The notes below the pieces were generated by a model. That model was not told the origin of the DNA. It ran no database searches and was given only the letters and a program-made list of their open reading frames with translations. Below are positions 36,698 to 47,312 of a stretch of DNA of 64,000 nt, one piece after another. A program made the translations under genes and the position numbers. How positions within the stretch are numbered: position 1 is the first letter of the stretch; every line of letters begins with the position of its first letter. Source of the stretch: Trebouxia sp. TZW2008 (Eukaryota; Chlorophyta; Trebouxiophyceae; Trebouxiales; Trebouxiaceae); the NCBI GenBank assembly GCA_002118135.1, contig BDIU01000306.1:62001-126000 (forward strand), written 5' to 3'.

Positions 36698-38705
36698 ATG
36701 ACCGTTCCTGAGGGAGCTTTCAGCTTTGACCTGTGCAAGCGAAACGCGTACCTTGAGCAGCGCGGCATCAAAGCACCAAGTTTCACCAAGACTGGCACTA
36801 CGATCGCTGGTGTCATCTTCAAGGTATGCTGATCAGCACGTCAGCGCCTTCGAGTACTGTCGATTGCTTACTTCACCCGCCTCATAACTTCAATATTGCA
36901 GGACGGCGTTGTATTAGGTGCTGACACCAGGTCAACTGCTGGGTCCACTGTAGCTGACAAAAACTGTGAGAAGATCCACTATATTGCCCCAAACATATAT
37001 TGCTGTGGTGCTGGCACAGCTGCAGACACAGAGAATGTAACAGGTGTGGCAAGCCTACATGCATTCATCACGGGACATGGAGGTCTGCACACACAAGGTA
37101 CCTCTCTCCTGCTGCAGGCATGATAGCTTCCCATCTGGAGCTACACAGATATGGCACCGGCAGAGCTTCACGTGTTGTAACAGCCCTCACTCTGCTGAAG
37201 ACACACCTGTTCAAATATCAAGGGCATGTCAGCGCAGCTCTGGTCCTTGGTGGCGTTGATATCAATGGGCCTCACCTGTTCACTGTAAGCTATTATGACT
37301 TGCTGCTATGTCCATGGAGCAGGCCTGGCTGCAGCTTTGTCTTGCATGCACATATCACGCATCAAAGCATTTATATGCCCGCCACTTCTCTTTTTATGTG
37401 CTTGAGCTGCACAAGGATTGAACGCCCCAGAAAAGCCTTGGACCTCAATTTTGCAAGATGACAAATGCAAGCAATGCAGAAGCGATGTTGTTTGAAATTG
37501 AGCAAAACCTGCAATGTTTGCTGTGCTTTTTGTGCGCTGCGCATGTCACTCATGTCTGTGTGTCATGCATAGGTATATCCACACGGGTCTACAGACAGCT
37601 TGCCCTACTGCACAATGGGCTCAGGGTCATTGAATGCTATGGCTGTCTTTGAGGCCAGCTACAAAGAAGACATGTCACAGCAGGAAGCAGAAGCTCTTGT
37701 AGCCAGGGCCATTAGATCAGGTATGCTTGCAAACATTGAGTGCCTTATTGGCATTCACTTATGGCTCGGGGTGAGGTGGGGTTGGGGTCGTTGTTTGCAT
37801 CTGTCACGTCAGCATGTGCAAGGGTACTGCGACCCAAGAACTCAGTTTGATGCGAGGGGTTTGGGCACATTCAGCGATACTGGAGCATAGATGCACATTA
37901 CACCAAGGTCTTGCAGCCTTCAGACATCAGATGCATTCATGGAGGCTGAAGTACTTGCCAAATGGCTTGACAATGTCTGCATGCTACAGTTTGCAGGTTG
38001 CTCTTGATGCAATCGCAACAGCCTGCTCTTCTGCGTGCTGCTGAGTATCAGGAGCTTTTGGGCCCAGCCGTATGCACGTGATGCTCATGCAGAGCATCAA
38101 TGAAGCAGATGTCATCAAGAGCAGTGTTTTGTATTGAAATTGTAGTCCTAGTTCATTGAAATGCAAGGTCTGCTGAAACCTTATTGACCCATCACACCAA
38201 CTTCAGGTATGCATGGTGTTTGCTAATAGGCTAAGCACTCACTGTTGTTCTGGCTTGCAGGCATCTACAATGACTTGGGTTCAGGGTCAAACGTGGACTT
38301 GTGTATCATCACAAAGGGCAATGTAGACTACAAGCGTAATGTGGAGCTCCTGATGGGCAAGACATACTCGCGGCAAAAGCCTGTCAGATATGCCCCAGGC
38401 ACAGCACGTACGCGCTCTTACCCAAGTTGCAGTCCTTTCAGCAAGATGACTTGTCTGATATGATTGCGCGTCCAAGGATAGTTGTACAGGTTTGCTATGA
38501 CATCATGGATGGTGCAACATGACATGACAGAGCCGCCCAAGAGTATGCTGCCTGTTGTGGAATGCTGCTGCTTGTTTTCTTAGCTTTATTGCTTGCTGAG
38601 GCAACTTGCTGATTTGCAGCGGTGGCTCGGGAAAAGCTCATGACCTTGAAGGATGTGGCTGTTCTACCTGGCGATCTCACGGAAGAAGCAATGGACACCA
38701 GTTGA
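36698..38705 (+). CDS. PSMB7: 20S proteasome subunit beta type-7 (beta2, trypsin-like)
   Basis: Six exons: 36698-36823, 36902-37043, 37118-37284, 37573-37720, 38261-38407, 38620-38705; 271 residues and all phases close. Residues 1-33 form the propeptide; the mature enzyme begins at Thr34 in KTGTTIAGV. Relative to Thr1, Asp17 (LGADTRS) and Lys33 (NCEKIH) of the catalytic triad are present. [16 protein letters not shown] is the family signature. The C-terminal arm ends EEAMDTS, like animal PSMB7. The subunit provides the trypsin-like cleavage site of the 20S core and sits next to beta-1 and beta-3. In intron 5 an ORF runs on past 38407, but splicing to [12 protein letters not shown] restores the family C-terminus. 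Confidence 0.95.
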
Positions 38706-39224
38706 TCTTGGTAGCTGCATGCCTGTAACCACAACACACACCAAAAGACAAGCTGCAGGCACAAGCAGCTGGCGCATGCATGTTGTCTCTGCATCGCATT
38801 GCACTTGCTCTGACCGGCAAAAGCTGTCAATTACCAGGTCATCATGGCGCGCCACATTGAGTCAGTGCGCACTGCGCTTGCGTTGAGAAGTGACGTTGTT
38901 CGTCTCTCGTGAAAGCGCTGGCTGCCTGCTTCTGTCGGCAGGGCTTACCCTGGCCGCCCTCGGGGGTCGTCAGGGGGAGGGGGGGGGGCTGGCTTTTGAG
39001 AATCTGAATGTGGCACATAGACTGCTCTGCATCGGATAACCTGTTCGCAATTGCCCGCAACCGCAGAGGACTGCCTGCTTGAGTCTCTGTTGGCCTGTAG
39101 CTTGTCGATCGTGCCTTGTGAGACGATTCCGCTTTTTATCACAAGCGCAAACGCGCAGTCCACTTCGAAACAGAGTTGATCTACACTTTGCACATATACT
39201 TGTGCAGTAGCTGCGACCCTCTGC
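38706..39224. other. Intergenic region upstream of NAD kinase
   Basis: Tandem same-strand spacer. A long purine/G tract occurs at 38,970-38,990, with a ten-base run of G. Opposite-strand ORFs here lack family signals; I see no gene. Confidence 0.45.
38724..38728 (+). terminator. TGTAA polyadenylation-like signal
   Basis: The canonical green-algal nuclear polyadenylation motif TGTAA lies 19 bp after the proteasome beta-7 stop. The distance is short, so a later signal could be the one used. Confidence 0.35.
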
Positions 39225-42200
39225 ATGCATGCAGCCTTGATGGAGGCATTGCCATCAAATTCGCTGCTCGTGCGCCAGCGAACCCATTTGTCAGCAAGCA
39301 GTAGTGGCCGAGAAAGTACACTGCGAACCCCTTTCGGCAGAAGTCAGCATGGTCCCGCTCGTCCTCGCTGCCAGCAACAAGAAGGACAAAACGGCAGCGA
39401 ACGCATCCAGCAAAAGTTTGAAAAGTACCCAGATGGACCTACACGGATGGATACGCCAGTTGAGGCGTACAGACGAGATATAGTGGCTGGCAAACTCTTT
39501 GATAGCTTGTCTCTTGATTCTCAAGATGAACCACGAGGGTAGGTCCCTTGACAGCTGCAAGTGCTGTTTGCTGCGGAGCTGCTGCTTTGCCCAGTCAATC
39601 GTTTGCATAACACAGCATCTGCCTGTCTCACTCAACACTGTCTCACTTCAGGCCGAGGAGCTGGCCTGCGAAAGCTGATTTGTATCTTGTGCGCACTGAC
39701 GGCATGAGCTGCGCCAGAGAGACAGTCAGAGGTGGGTTAGAGGTTCAGAGTCTAAGCTATCGCTCCGCTCAAAAATGCAACATCTCAGCTTGGGGCTGTT
39801 GCTGCAGCGTCTGGATGCCTTTCATTCTCTTGCCCAAGCACACAACAGCATCTTCTTGTGTGGAAGACAAAACCCAAATGGTGAGGTCACCATTTTGGTT
39901 AATGATTTGTGCAAGCATGCAGTCGTGCTCAACACCCCAATGCATTAAGCATGCTGTATCCAATTCAACGTCATGCTGCACTTATGGTTGCATACTCCTG
40001 AGTCACCCTGCATTTGCCTGTGTTGGAAATGCATGTTGCAAACATGCCGCTGTTGTGCAGTGTCATGGTGCTCAAAAAGCTGGGTGATGGCCTGAGCAAA
40101 GAGTTCCATGAGGTCATTCAATATCTAGGGCGTGAGCGAAATCTTCAAGTTGTAGTAGAGCCACATGAGTATGAGAAAATGGTATGCTGCGCTGTTGCTT
40201 GCATTTGCAAGTGTATACAGTCACAAACAAAGGAACAAGTGGTCTGTGCTGCTGGATCTTTCAAGCACACCTTTTGCTGATATGTGGCTGCCAGCAATGC
40301 TGCAGCTGGCGTCTGGCCTGGCATTCAGCGCTTTTGTTGATTCAATTCATGCAGGCACACAAGGAGTGGGACTTTGTAGATACATTCACCGACAGCGAGC
40401 TAGAAAGGTACGCCTTTTTTGATATTGCACATGCAAGCCTATCTGCAATGCTTGCAAGTTTTCTGCCCTTGACTAGAGACTGTGCCCCAAGGTCAGCATT
40501 AGCCGCAAGAGTGTGTTGTTGTACTGCAGGATGCATATGTACATTGACTTTGTGGTGTGTGTTGGTGGTGACGGCGTAATTTTGCATGCCTCGTATTTGT
40601 TCAAGAGAGCCATACCACCGGTGAGGGCCCCATGATTCTGAGCGCCTATATTCAATCAGCAGTAGCAAACATGTTGACAAACTCATCCATGGAGTTGTCA
40701 CTTGCAATATGAGTACCTTGGCTTTCACTAGCAAAGCCTGAGTCTTTCTGACATGTCCCTCTTTCACATGTTGTCATTTGCTATGTTATGGATAGCAAGC
40801 CTGGAGGCGTCTGCCAGGTCAGACACCCGCTTCCGTCAGGTGTCAGTCAGGTTCAACACAGGCGGCTTAGTTGCCTGTGCAGTGCTTTCTGCATGAAACT
40901 AGACTACATAGCTTGCAAAAACATGGCTGCAGTATATGGCACTGTATGCATGTATTCTTTTCTTGCATCACCATACATCTGCATGTATGAGGTGAAGCAC
41001 GCGCAGCTCTCCCTTGGCCTGCCTGTCACTCTGCTTCCTTCGGATACAGGTCATCAGTTTCAACATGGGGTCTCTGGGCTTCTTGACAAATCATGACTTC
41101 AAAAGCATGGAGCGAGACTTGACTGAGGTCATTGAAGGCTCAGAAAGCTTGGAGCAATGTGCCATTGATGGCTCAGTGAGTTTTCATGCCACTGCAGTTC
41201 ACAATGCATAGCTGCTTGGTGTTGTTATTCAATGATGCCTCGTGAACCTCCGTGATTGAGACATCGTTACTTTTGCAAAGCGACTAATGCTTCATTCATC
41301 ACTGGAATCAGTCATGACAGCAGCCATCCCAAATGTGCTCTCAGTCAGCAGTACCCTTTGAGTCAGCAGTACAGGACTCAAACTCACATTGGGCTGGTCC
41401 AGCAGAAGTCACACTGCATGCATCTTGACTCTAAAGAGAAGCAGCTAGTGCAGGCAGCAAAGTAGCCGGCATGCTTGTTGAGGCCAACACCAAGCTCTGC
41501 ATAATGGCCACTTCACAATGAGAGACGTACAATGAGTTTACCAGTTTGCCAACAGCATGAGACACAATCACTGGTAATGTGCAGATGCGTGGGGTGCATG
41601 TGACTCTGAGGATGCGGCTGTTCTGCGAAGTTTTCCGCAATGGCAAGCCTATGGAAGGGCAGCAGTATGAGGTGTTGAATGAGGTGGTTGTGGACCGAGG
41701 GGCCAATCCCTACTTAACCAAGATTGAGTGCTACGAGCAAGGTCGCCTTATCACTAAGGTCAGCCTTTAGCTATGCTACCGATTTCAGTAATGCTAACAG
41801 TTGTAACTACTTGACTCAGCAATCAAGGTCTATAGTGGACCAAAGGCCAACCCCTACCTCACCAAGATTGAGTGCTATAAGCAAGGTCGCCTTATCACAA
41901 AGGTCAGCCTTTAGTTATGCTACCAATTTCAGTAATGCTAACAGGTGTAGCTACTTATCAGCAATCAAGGTCTGTGTTGGACTGAGGGTCAATCCCTACC
42001 TCACCAAGATTGAGTCCTATGAGCAGGGTCGCCTTATCATGAACGTCAGCCTGGGGCTTTCCTGGCCATCTCTCATTCACCAACACGCTTGTATCTGTGG
42101 ATGTCCACTGGTTAGCTGATTTGGCTTGACTGAGCTTGATCAGTTTGCAGCAATGACACCTGATTGCAAGTGCAGGTGCAAGCAGATGGGCTGATGCTGG

Positions 42201-43699
42201 CAACTCCTACAGGCATCACAGCCTATTCAATTGCTCATGCCCCTGTGTCCTCAAGCCACACATTGCATTGACTCACTGATTGATTGAGCCATATGCTGTG
42301 TTGTGTAGGTGCAAGCAGATGGGCTGATGCTGGCAACTCCTACAGGCAGCACAGCCTATTCGGTTGCTGCTGGGGGCTCTATGGTGCACCCAAATGTGCC
42401 GGCCATCCTCTTCACACCGATCTGTGCCCACTCCCTCTCATTCAGGTGCGCCTGGATTGTAGTACTTGTTGACATTCTGCCCATATGGAATATGGACCCC
42501 TGAATTGTTGTCTTTAGGTGGTCGACTGCAGCATGTCTGTGTTTTGCCTGCGTGTGTACAGTGACACGTCGAAGCCTGCTTGGCATGTGTGCAGCAATGA
42601 GGAGATGACCACTAGCAACAAGCCTTGCATGCACTGACAAGCTGGATTGTGCATGACAGTTGCGCTGTACCAAGTGGAGCGAGAGAGAGTTGTCAATGGC
42701 TGCCCGCTGGCCTCGTCTGCACAATTAGCAGTGCTACACGTCAATGCTCAGACATCTGCTGACCTGTATTGCCTGTGTGATTGGCCCAATGGCGTGCAAT
42801 AGCAGTCGCCTTGCAGTCCAGCTGACTGCTCAATGCAACTTTGGACTGTAAACAAGATGTGCTCTGGATACACAGTTTGCCTGACTTTTTGCAGAAATAA
42901 GGTGTCGCTGTCTATGCAGGCCAGTCATTCTTCCTGACTATGCTGAGCTGGACCTCAAAATCCCTGATGATGCCAGGTGCCCAGCTTGGGTGTGCTTTGA
43001 TGGCAAACAGGTAACTTGCAAGCGGTCTGCTTGCCACATTTCACTCTGCTCAGATCTTATGCACCAGCAGTGCTTGCACACCCTTGTCAACAGTACTTTG
43101 TGCTTTATGTCTGTCACCCCAAGACGGTAACACATCACCCGACTGCTGCCTTATGTGTCCTGCATGTGACTGCAGTATCAACGCACAGTGATTGTCTACA
43201 CCGTGCACTCTGCTCAAGCCTCAATGTTTGTGACACTGCAAGCTTGCCAGCGTTCAACCAGTCTTCCTCTTGTGCTTGTGCCTGCCCACAGCATTGTTTT
43301 GATCCGGCTGCACAATCATTCTTTCTCTTTTGCTTGTGCCTGCCAACAGCATTGTTTTGATCAGACTGCAACTCACCTGAGCAATGCATTGCTGTGACAA
43401 ACATACAGAAACCCAGCTCATGTGACCCACCAGTGATCACAATAGTGTGCTCATTGGCGTTGATAGTATACTGTGCACCTTCGCTGCAGAGGCAAGAGCT
43501 GCTGAAGGGTGATCACGTCAGAGTTCGTATGTCTCCAAACCCTGTACCAACAATCAACAAAGCTGACCAGACAACGGATTGGTTTGAGTCGCTGGAGCGC
43601 TGCTTTGGCTGGAATGAAAGGATGGAGCAGAAGCCTTTGGAGTCCACAGACAAAAAGCCCAAATCTCTTTCTGCTGAAGCAGCCACTCAGTCATTTTGA
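39225..43699 (+). CDS. NADK: NAD kinase, plant type
   Basis: Eleven exons: 39225-39538, 39652-39731, 39808-39880, 40061-40181, 40355-40407, 40530-40620, 41050-41175, 41585-41758, 42309-42445, 42920-43010, 43490-43699; 489 residues and every phase closes. ATP-NAD kinase signatures: [20 protein letters not shown] with the catalytic GGDG at about residues 226-229; [39 protein letters not shown] at about 354-368; and the C-terminal DGKQ ... [13 protein letters not shown]. It makes NADP+ from NAD+ using ATP. The first 50 residues are S/R/T-rich and could target plastid or be cytosolic; undecided. Exon 8 and exon 9 each have extra degenerate copies in the adjoining introns. Confidence 0.93.
41692..42057 (+). 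repeat. Triplicated 3' part of NAD kinase exon 8 with its donor
   Basis: A unit of about 143-144 bp occurs three times. It comprises the last 66 bp of exon 8 ([18 protein letters not shown]), the donor GTCAGC and about 75 bp of intron. Copy 1 is the functional exon end (41692-41758); copies 2 and 3 encode [18 protein letters not shown] and [18 protein letters not shown] and keep GTCAGC. Inclusion of an extra copy would need an acceptor such as TTGACTCAG or CAATCAAG. Confidence 0.88.
42175..42375 (+). repeat. Duplicated 5' part of NAD kinase exon 9 with its acceptor
   Basis: The acceptor and exon start [13 protein letters not shown] occur at 42175 and again at 42309. The first copy reads [11 protein letters not shown] instead of [11 protein letters not shown] and then loses similarity after about 65 bp, meeting a stop without a donor. 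The second is the functional exon. A further 58-bp duplication of intron sequence lies at 43274-43389. Confidence 0.85.
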
Positions 43700-43998
43700 T
43701 AGTTTTGGAGACTGTCTATAGCGAATTTTGACACCGTGAAGGAGCATACATAGAGGAAATTGGAAGCTCAACAAAAATGGGCTTCCAATTAGCAGAAATG
43801 GGTATGTTGACAGCTGATATGGTATTGTGTGACAAGTGTGGCAACTGACAATTTGGTTTTCCCATCAGGCTGCAGGACTTGTACATGTATAGCGACTTTG
43901 ACGTAGAGCTGACCATGTGGAGCTGTTGTCATGGTTTTCGCTGAGTCCAGTAAATTTTGATTATATTGTTGGGATTTTCTCAAGGCGAAGCTGCCTCA

Positions 43999-44310
43999 TT
44001 AAGATTGCTCAGCTTTCAGGCTTTGTAGATTGCAGCTCTGCAAGATTGTGAGTAGAGTTGGTCATGTCACTTTTGTCAGGGAGTTGCCAAGGTCAGTGAT
44101 GACTGCTTCTGAATCCAGCCTGAAGGCCGGCGTGTACTTGGTCTTGGTGATGACAACATCATGCACTTTCATCAGACCCTGCAGCTGGTCAAGCTTCAGA
44201 AGCAGAATTTGGTCGTGAGTGTGAGACAAAAACTGCTGAGTCTTAGTCGTAAGGCACCACCAGGCATTTTGCTTAAAATGCTCTGTGTAAGGCCGGCGAA
44301 GCGCACGCAC
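43999..44310 (-). other. Possible small minus-strand gene
   Basis: A minus-strand stretch encodes KVHDVVITKTKYTPAFRLDS ... TDLGNSLTK before donor GTGACA (44070). It can splice in phase to a 39-bp exon, 43999-44037, ending LKAEQS-stop. The upstream in-frame codon at 44310 is GTG, not ATG; an ATG exists internally (MKVHDVV). It lies between NAD kinase (convergent) and the zinc-finger gene (divergent). Function unknown and gene status uncertain. Confidence 0.25.
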
Positions 44311-44350
44311 TCATCGGACCGGCGTTTTTGACAACGCCAAGCTTATAAGT

Positions 44351-46387
44351 ATGACTGACCGCCGATTTGCGGCACCTCTTGCTGAGCAGATGGCAAGTCT
44401 GAAGAAAACCGTGCATAACAGGGATAAACGGAGAAGCACAGATCGAGCAGAGCGGCTGGTAAGGCTCGCAGTGCAGTGCAATCGAAGCTGCTCGCGAATG
44501 CTTGCAGCAATTGATGCGTCGCCGGATGCAGAGAGGCTCAGAGGACAGCGGCGCTCCCGATCACCCTGCCAAACGACGCAAGCCCAGCAGTCACCTGATT
44601 CCAAATGCTACTGGAGGTGTGCAACTAGGGTCGTCAGCATCCAGTGGCACAAGTTCTGCAATGCTGGAGACTCGTGTGCCTCGTTGTGTGCTGTGCCAGG
44701 CAAGTTTATGAACCTTCTTGTCGTGCTCTCTGTGTATGCCAAAGGCATAGCCTGCAGATGTGTGTTGTGGCTGCTGTATGTTTCGCTCATAATCTATGCT
44801 ATGCTGCAGGCAAGCTTCAAGAATACAGCAGAGGAACAGCAGCACCTTGCTGGCCCTGCACACCGCAAAGCCCTGGCTCGGCAGCAAGCTGATCAGGAAC
44901 AGAGATCACGACTTGCGAAGGGCAGAGATGCTGCCAACTCTGCAGTGGTAAGAGTGGAAGCACAAACCCTGGGCGTGTATGGCCCCTACACGGCCAATTT
45001 TCAAGTGATTGCTCAGAGGTGTTGGTCGCTCAGCTAGGGATTGTACTGTTTACAAACAGACCTTTTATGAAAAACTATATGCATGACAGTGAGCATGACA
45101 GTAGTTTGTGCATGCACCATGCAGGCAGCAGCACAGTGGTCTGCGCCAGACCTGACAGCCGCATCAGATCAACGACCACAGCAACCAAACAGGCAAGCGC
45201 GACGAAAGGCATTTCTCTGCTCTGGCTATGCTCTGATTTGCTGCTTTCTTGCTCTGCTGACTTGGCAAGCTAAATTGCATGCATGCATACACAATGCATA
45301 TTACAGCATAGCTGGAATTTGTGCGCAAGCACCGGCCCAACACATGAATTGAGCAAAGTCGGCATATATGCATGCATGATGTGCCAGTCACAGGAAGTGT
45401 TGCCAGGCAGGTGATCAATGCAGCTTCCAATCACAAAGGACCAGCTGCTATGGCAAACAAGCCTCATGCCCAAAATCCTGAGAGCAGCAATGCAAAGCGC
45501 AAACAACCAGATGTTGCCAAACCAATGCCAAAGCAGACGCACGCGCAGTTGATGGCTGAGCTGCGGCAAGCAGTTGAGCCGCTGAGCATTGGAGGTGATC
45601 ACACAGCTAAACCTTGTGCAGACAGCATAGCATGTGATGTTGGCAAAACATACCGCTCCTTTGCTTGAATTGCATCCCTAGGACATGTATATAGTCCTTG
45701 AGAAATTGCATCCCTCAGAGATTTTCTGCATTGTGTGGTTCTGATGAGTCCTAGGTAAGAATCCTAGGCAGGCACTTGCTGCTTGCATCCTCCGACTTCA
45801 GATTTCTAACGGCCTACCAGCCATATCAACATAGCTGAAGTATTGCTGCACCAGTCGGCATGCTCCTGTAATGCTATCTGCCTGCATATACACACCATAT
45901 GCATTGCTGCATCTGCCTTGAGATTTCCCGCAGTCCCCGCCATTCCTCTTATGCTGATGAGAGCCTATCACATACAATGGGTCAGCCGTGTTCTGTGCTT
46001 TGCTTCTTCTGCATTTAGCACAACTTTCACAACAACCACAAACACATCCTGTCAATTGTGTCAGCTTGTGTGCTTGCAGGGTGGGTGCCTCCTAGCTTGG
46101 CTTCTAATCCATCAGAAGCAGCAGAGCCACAAGCTGCAGCCTTGCACATTAGCAGCAGTATCACTGATAATGAAGATCAACTCCTCCATGAGTGCGAAGC
46201 TGCCAGTATGAAAGCAACAGCAGGCCATTCAGAAGCTGCCTCTGATGCACCACCTGGACAGGGTGGCATGTTTGGGCTGCAGGCCTATCTGTCTGAGTCT
46301 GACAGTGAGGGGTCTCAGTCAGGCAGTGAGAGTCCTGCTGATGCCTCAGCTGGCAAGGATAATGCCACAATGGGGCCATTCTTCTGA
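44351..46387 (+). CDS. U1-type C2H2 zinc-finger protein, possibly ZNF830/ARS1-like
   Basis: Exons: 44351-44458, 44508-44699, 44810-44947, one from 45125 with uncertain end, 45411-45594, 46080-46387. A single finger of the form C-x2-C-x12-H-x5-H starts at CVLC (end of exon 2) and finishes HLAGPAHRK in exon 3, the spacing of matrin/U1-type fingers in RNA-associated and spliceosome proteins. Basic NLS-like AKRRKPSS precedes it, QLMAELRQAVEPLSIGGWVPP follows, and the acidic serine-rich C-terminus is SESDSEGSQSGSESP. The order (N-terminal finger, GG-[FW]-[LV]-PP motif, acidic tail) resembles ZNF830/CCDC16; this assignment is tentative. The intron after exon 2 has a GC donor in perfect context (CAG|GCAAGT). 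The junction of exons 4 and 5 is not in phase as drawn. Confidence 0.6.
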
Positions 46388-47312
46388 GAAGGCGCACACA
46401 ATGTGTCTTACTTCCGCAATGACTATAGCCATTGGACTGTATGCTGTTTGGATTAGCGAGGCAGTCACACTCATTTCTTGGAGCGTATTGGTTGCACAAT
46501 GATCTAATTGATACCGTACCCAAATGAATGCGTTCAAGTGCACCAAGATCAGCAATGCAACCAGCTGACTGCCACTGCGAGGCTCTGTGCAAGCATATAG
46601 AGTGAGCACATTGTAGTGTGTTCACTGACAAACTCGCTGTTGACCATCTTTTTAATGGCCAAATTGTACTGCAAATCAAAGATCAACTGTCCTGTACCAA
46701 AAATGGGCGTGAAATCGCAGGCATGTCCTGCCAATGCTTATTCGTTCGAGCAAGGGCGCCTATTTTGCATGCAAAGGCTTCTGCTTGCTGACAACAACAG
46801 GAAACTGACCGATGCTGGTACACATCTTGTGCAGATTCTAGTTATTCTGTAAATGTTCTGTAGACATTCCAACCAGCCTTTTGCATATTCTACACAAGCT
46901 TCATGCTGCTTGCTTCTACAGTAAGCTCAAAAGGAAACAACAGGCAAAGCATGATGCTATGGCATCAGATCGTTCTGAAATGTATGAGCCTGTACATAGC
47001 CTATATATAGGTGCAAATGCAATCAAGCGGCAATCGTGGGGCTGCGCACACAATGCCATTGCTGTAGAGGCAGTTTGGCATATGTGTACTTGCTGCTAGG
47101 CAGCAAAGTCAATAGCGGGCTGAATGCTACAATCACAACTAGTGCTTCTGTAGGCTGTACTGACGGGGCTAACGCTCTTGTAGTGCTGCAATGCAGCGAC
47201 TCCAAAAGCTGGCTGATGCTTCTGCAATCAGCTGATACTACTACGGGCTGTCAGGGGCTGAACAATTTGTAGCCCTGCTGTTATACACAGCTTAGTCACA
47301 CATCACGGGCGT
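46388..47312. other. Convergent spacer with a repeat shared with 51.2 kb
   Basis: It lies between the zinc-finger gene and GATA-like gene A. Apart from the repeat listed separately (46867-47120) and a TGTAA at 46848-46852, nothing recognisable. Short ORFs here are translations of the repeat. Confidence 0.5.
46867..47120 (+). repeat. Repeat copy 1, downstream of GATA-like gene A
   Basis: It begins TTCCAACCAGCCTTTTG and runs to TCAATAGCGGGCTGA. It is about 75-80% identical, with small indels, to 51223-51465 in the same orientation. The best-conserved part is the run containing GCACACAATGCCATTGCT and TGTACTTGCTGCTAGGCAGC. No terminal inverted repeats or target-site duplication are seen, so it is probably part of an old segmental duplication rather than a transposon. 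Confidence 0.7.

Noticed and set aside
38408..38463. Proteasome beta-7 C-terminus by read-through of exon 5
   Set aside because: Read-through gives an unrelated tail, whereas splicing at 38408/38619 restores the conserved C-terminal arm ending MDTS.
38945..39230. Minus-strand proline-rich ORFs between proteasome beta-7 and NADK
   Set aside because: The proline run is produced by the G-tract on the plus strand; no splice or family support.
46867..47120. Mobile element (MITE) interpretation of the shared repeat
   Set aside because: No terminal inverted repeats or target-site duplication, and both copies sit at equivalent positions beside paralogous genes; segmental duplication is simpler, though a genome search could overturn this.
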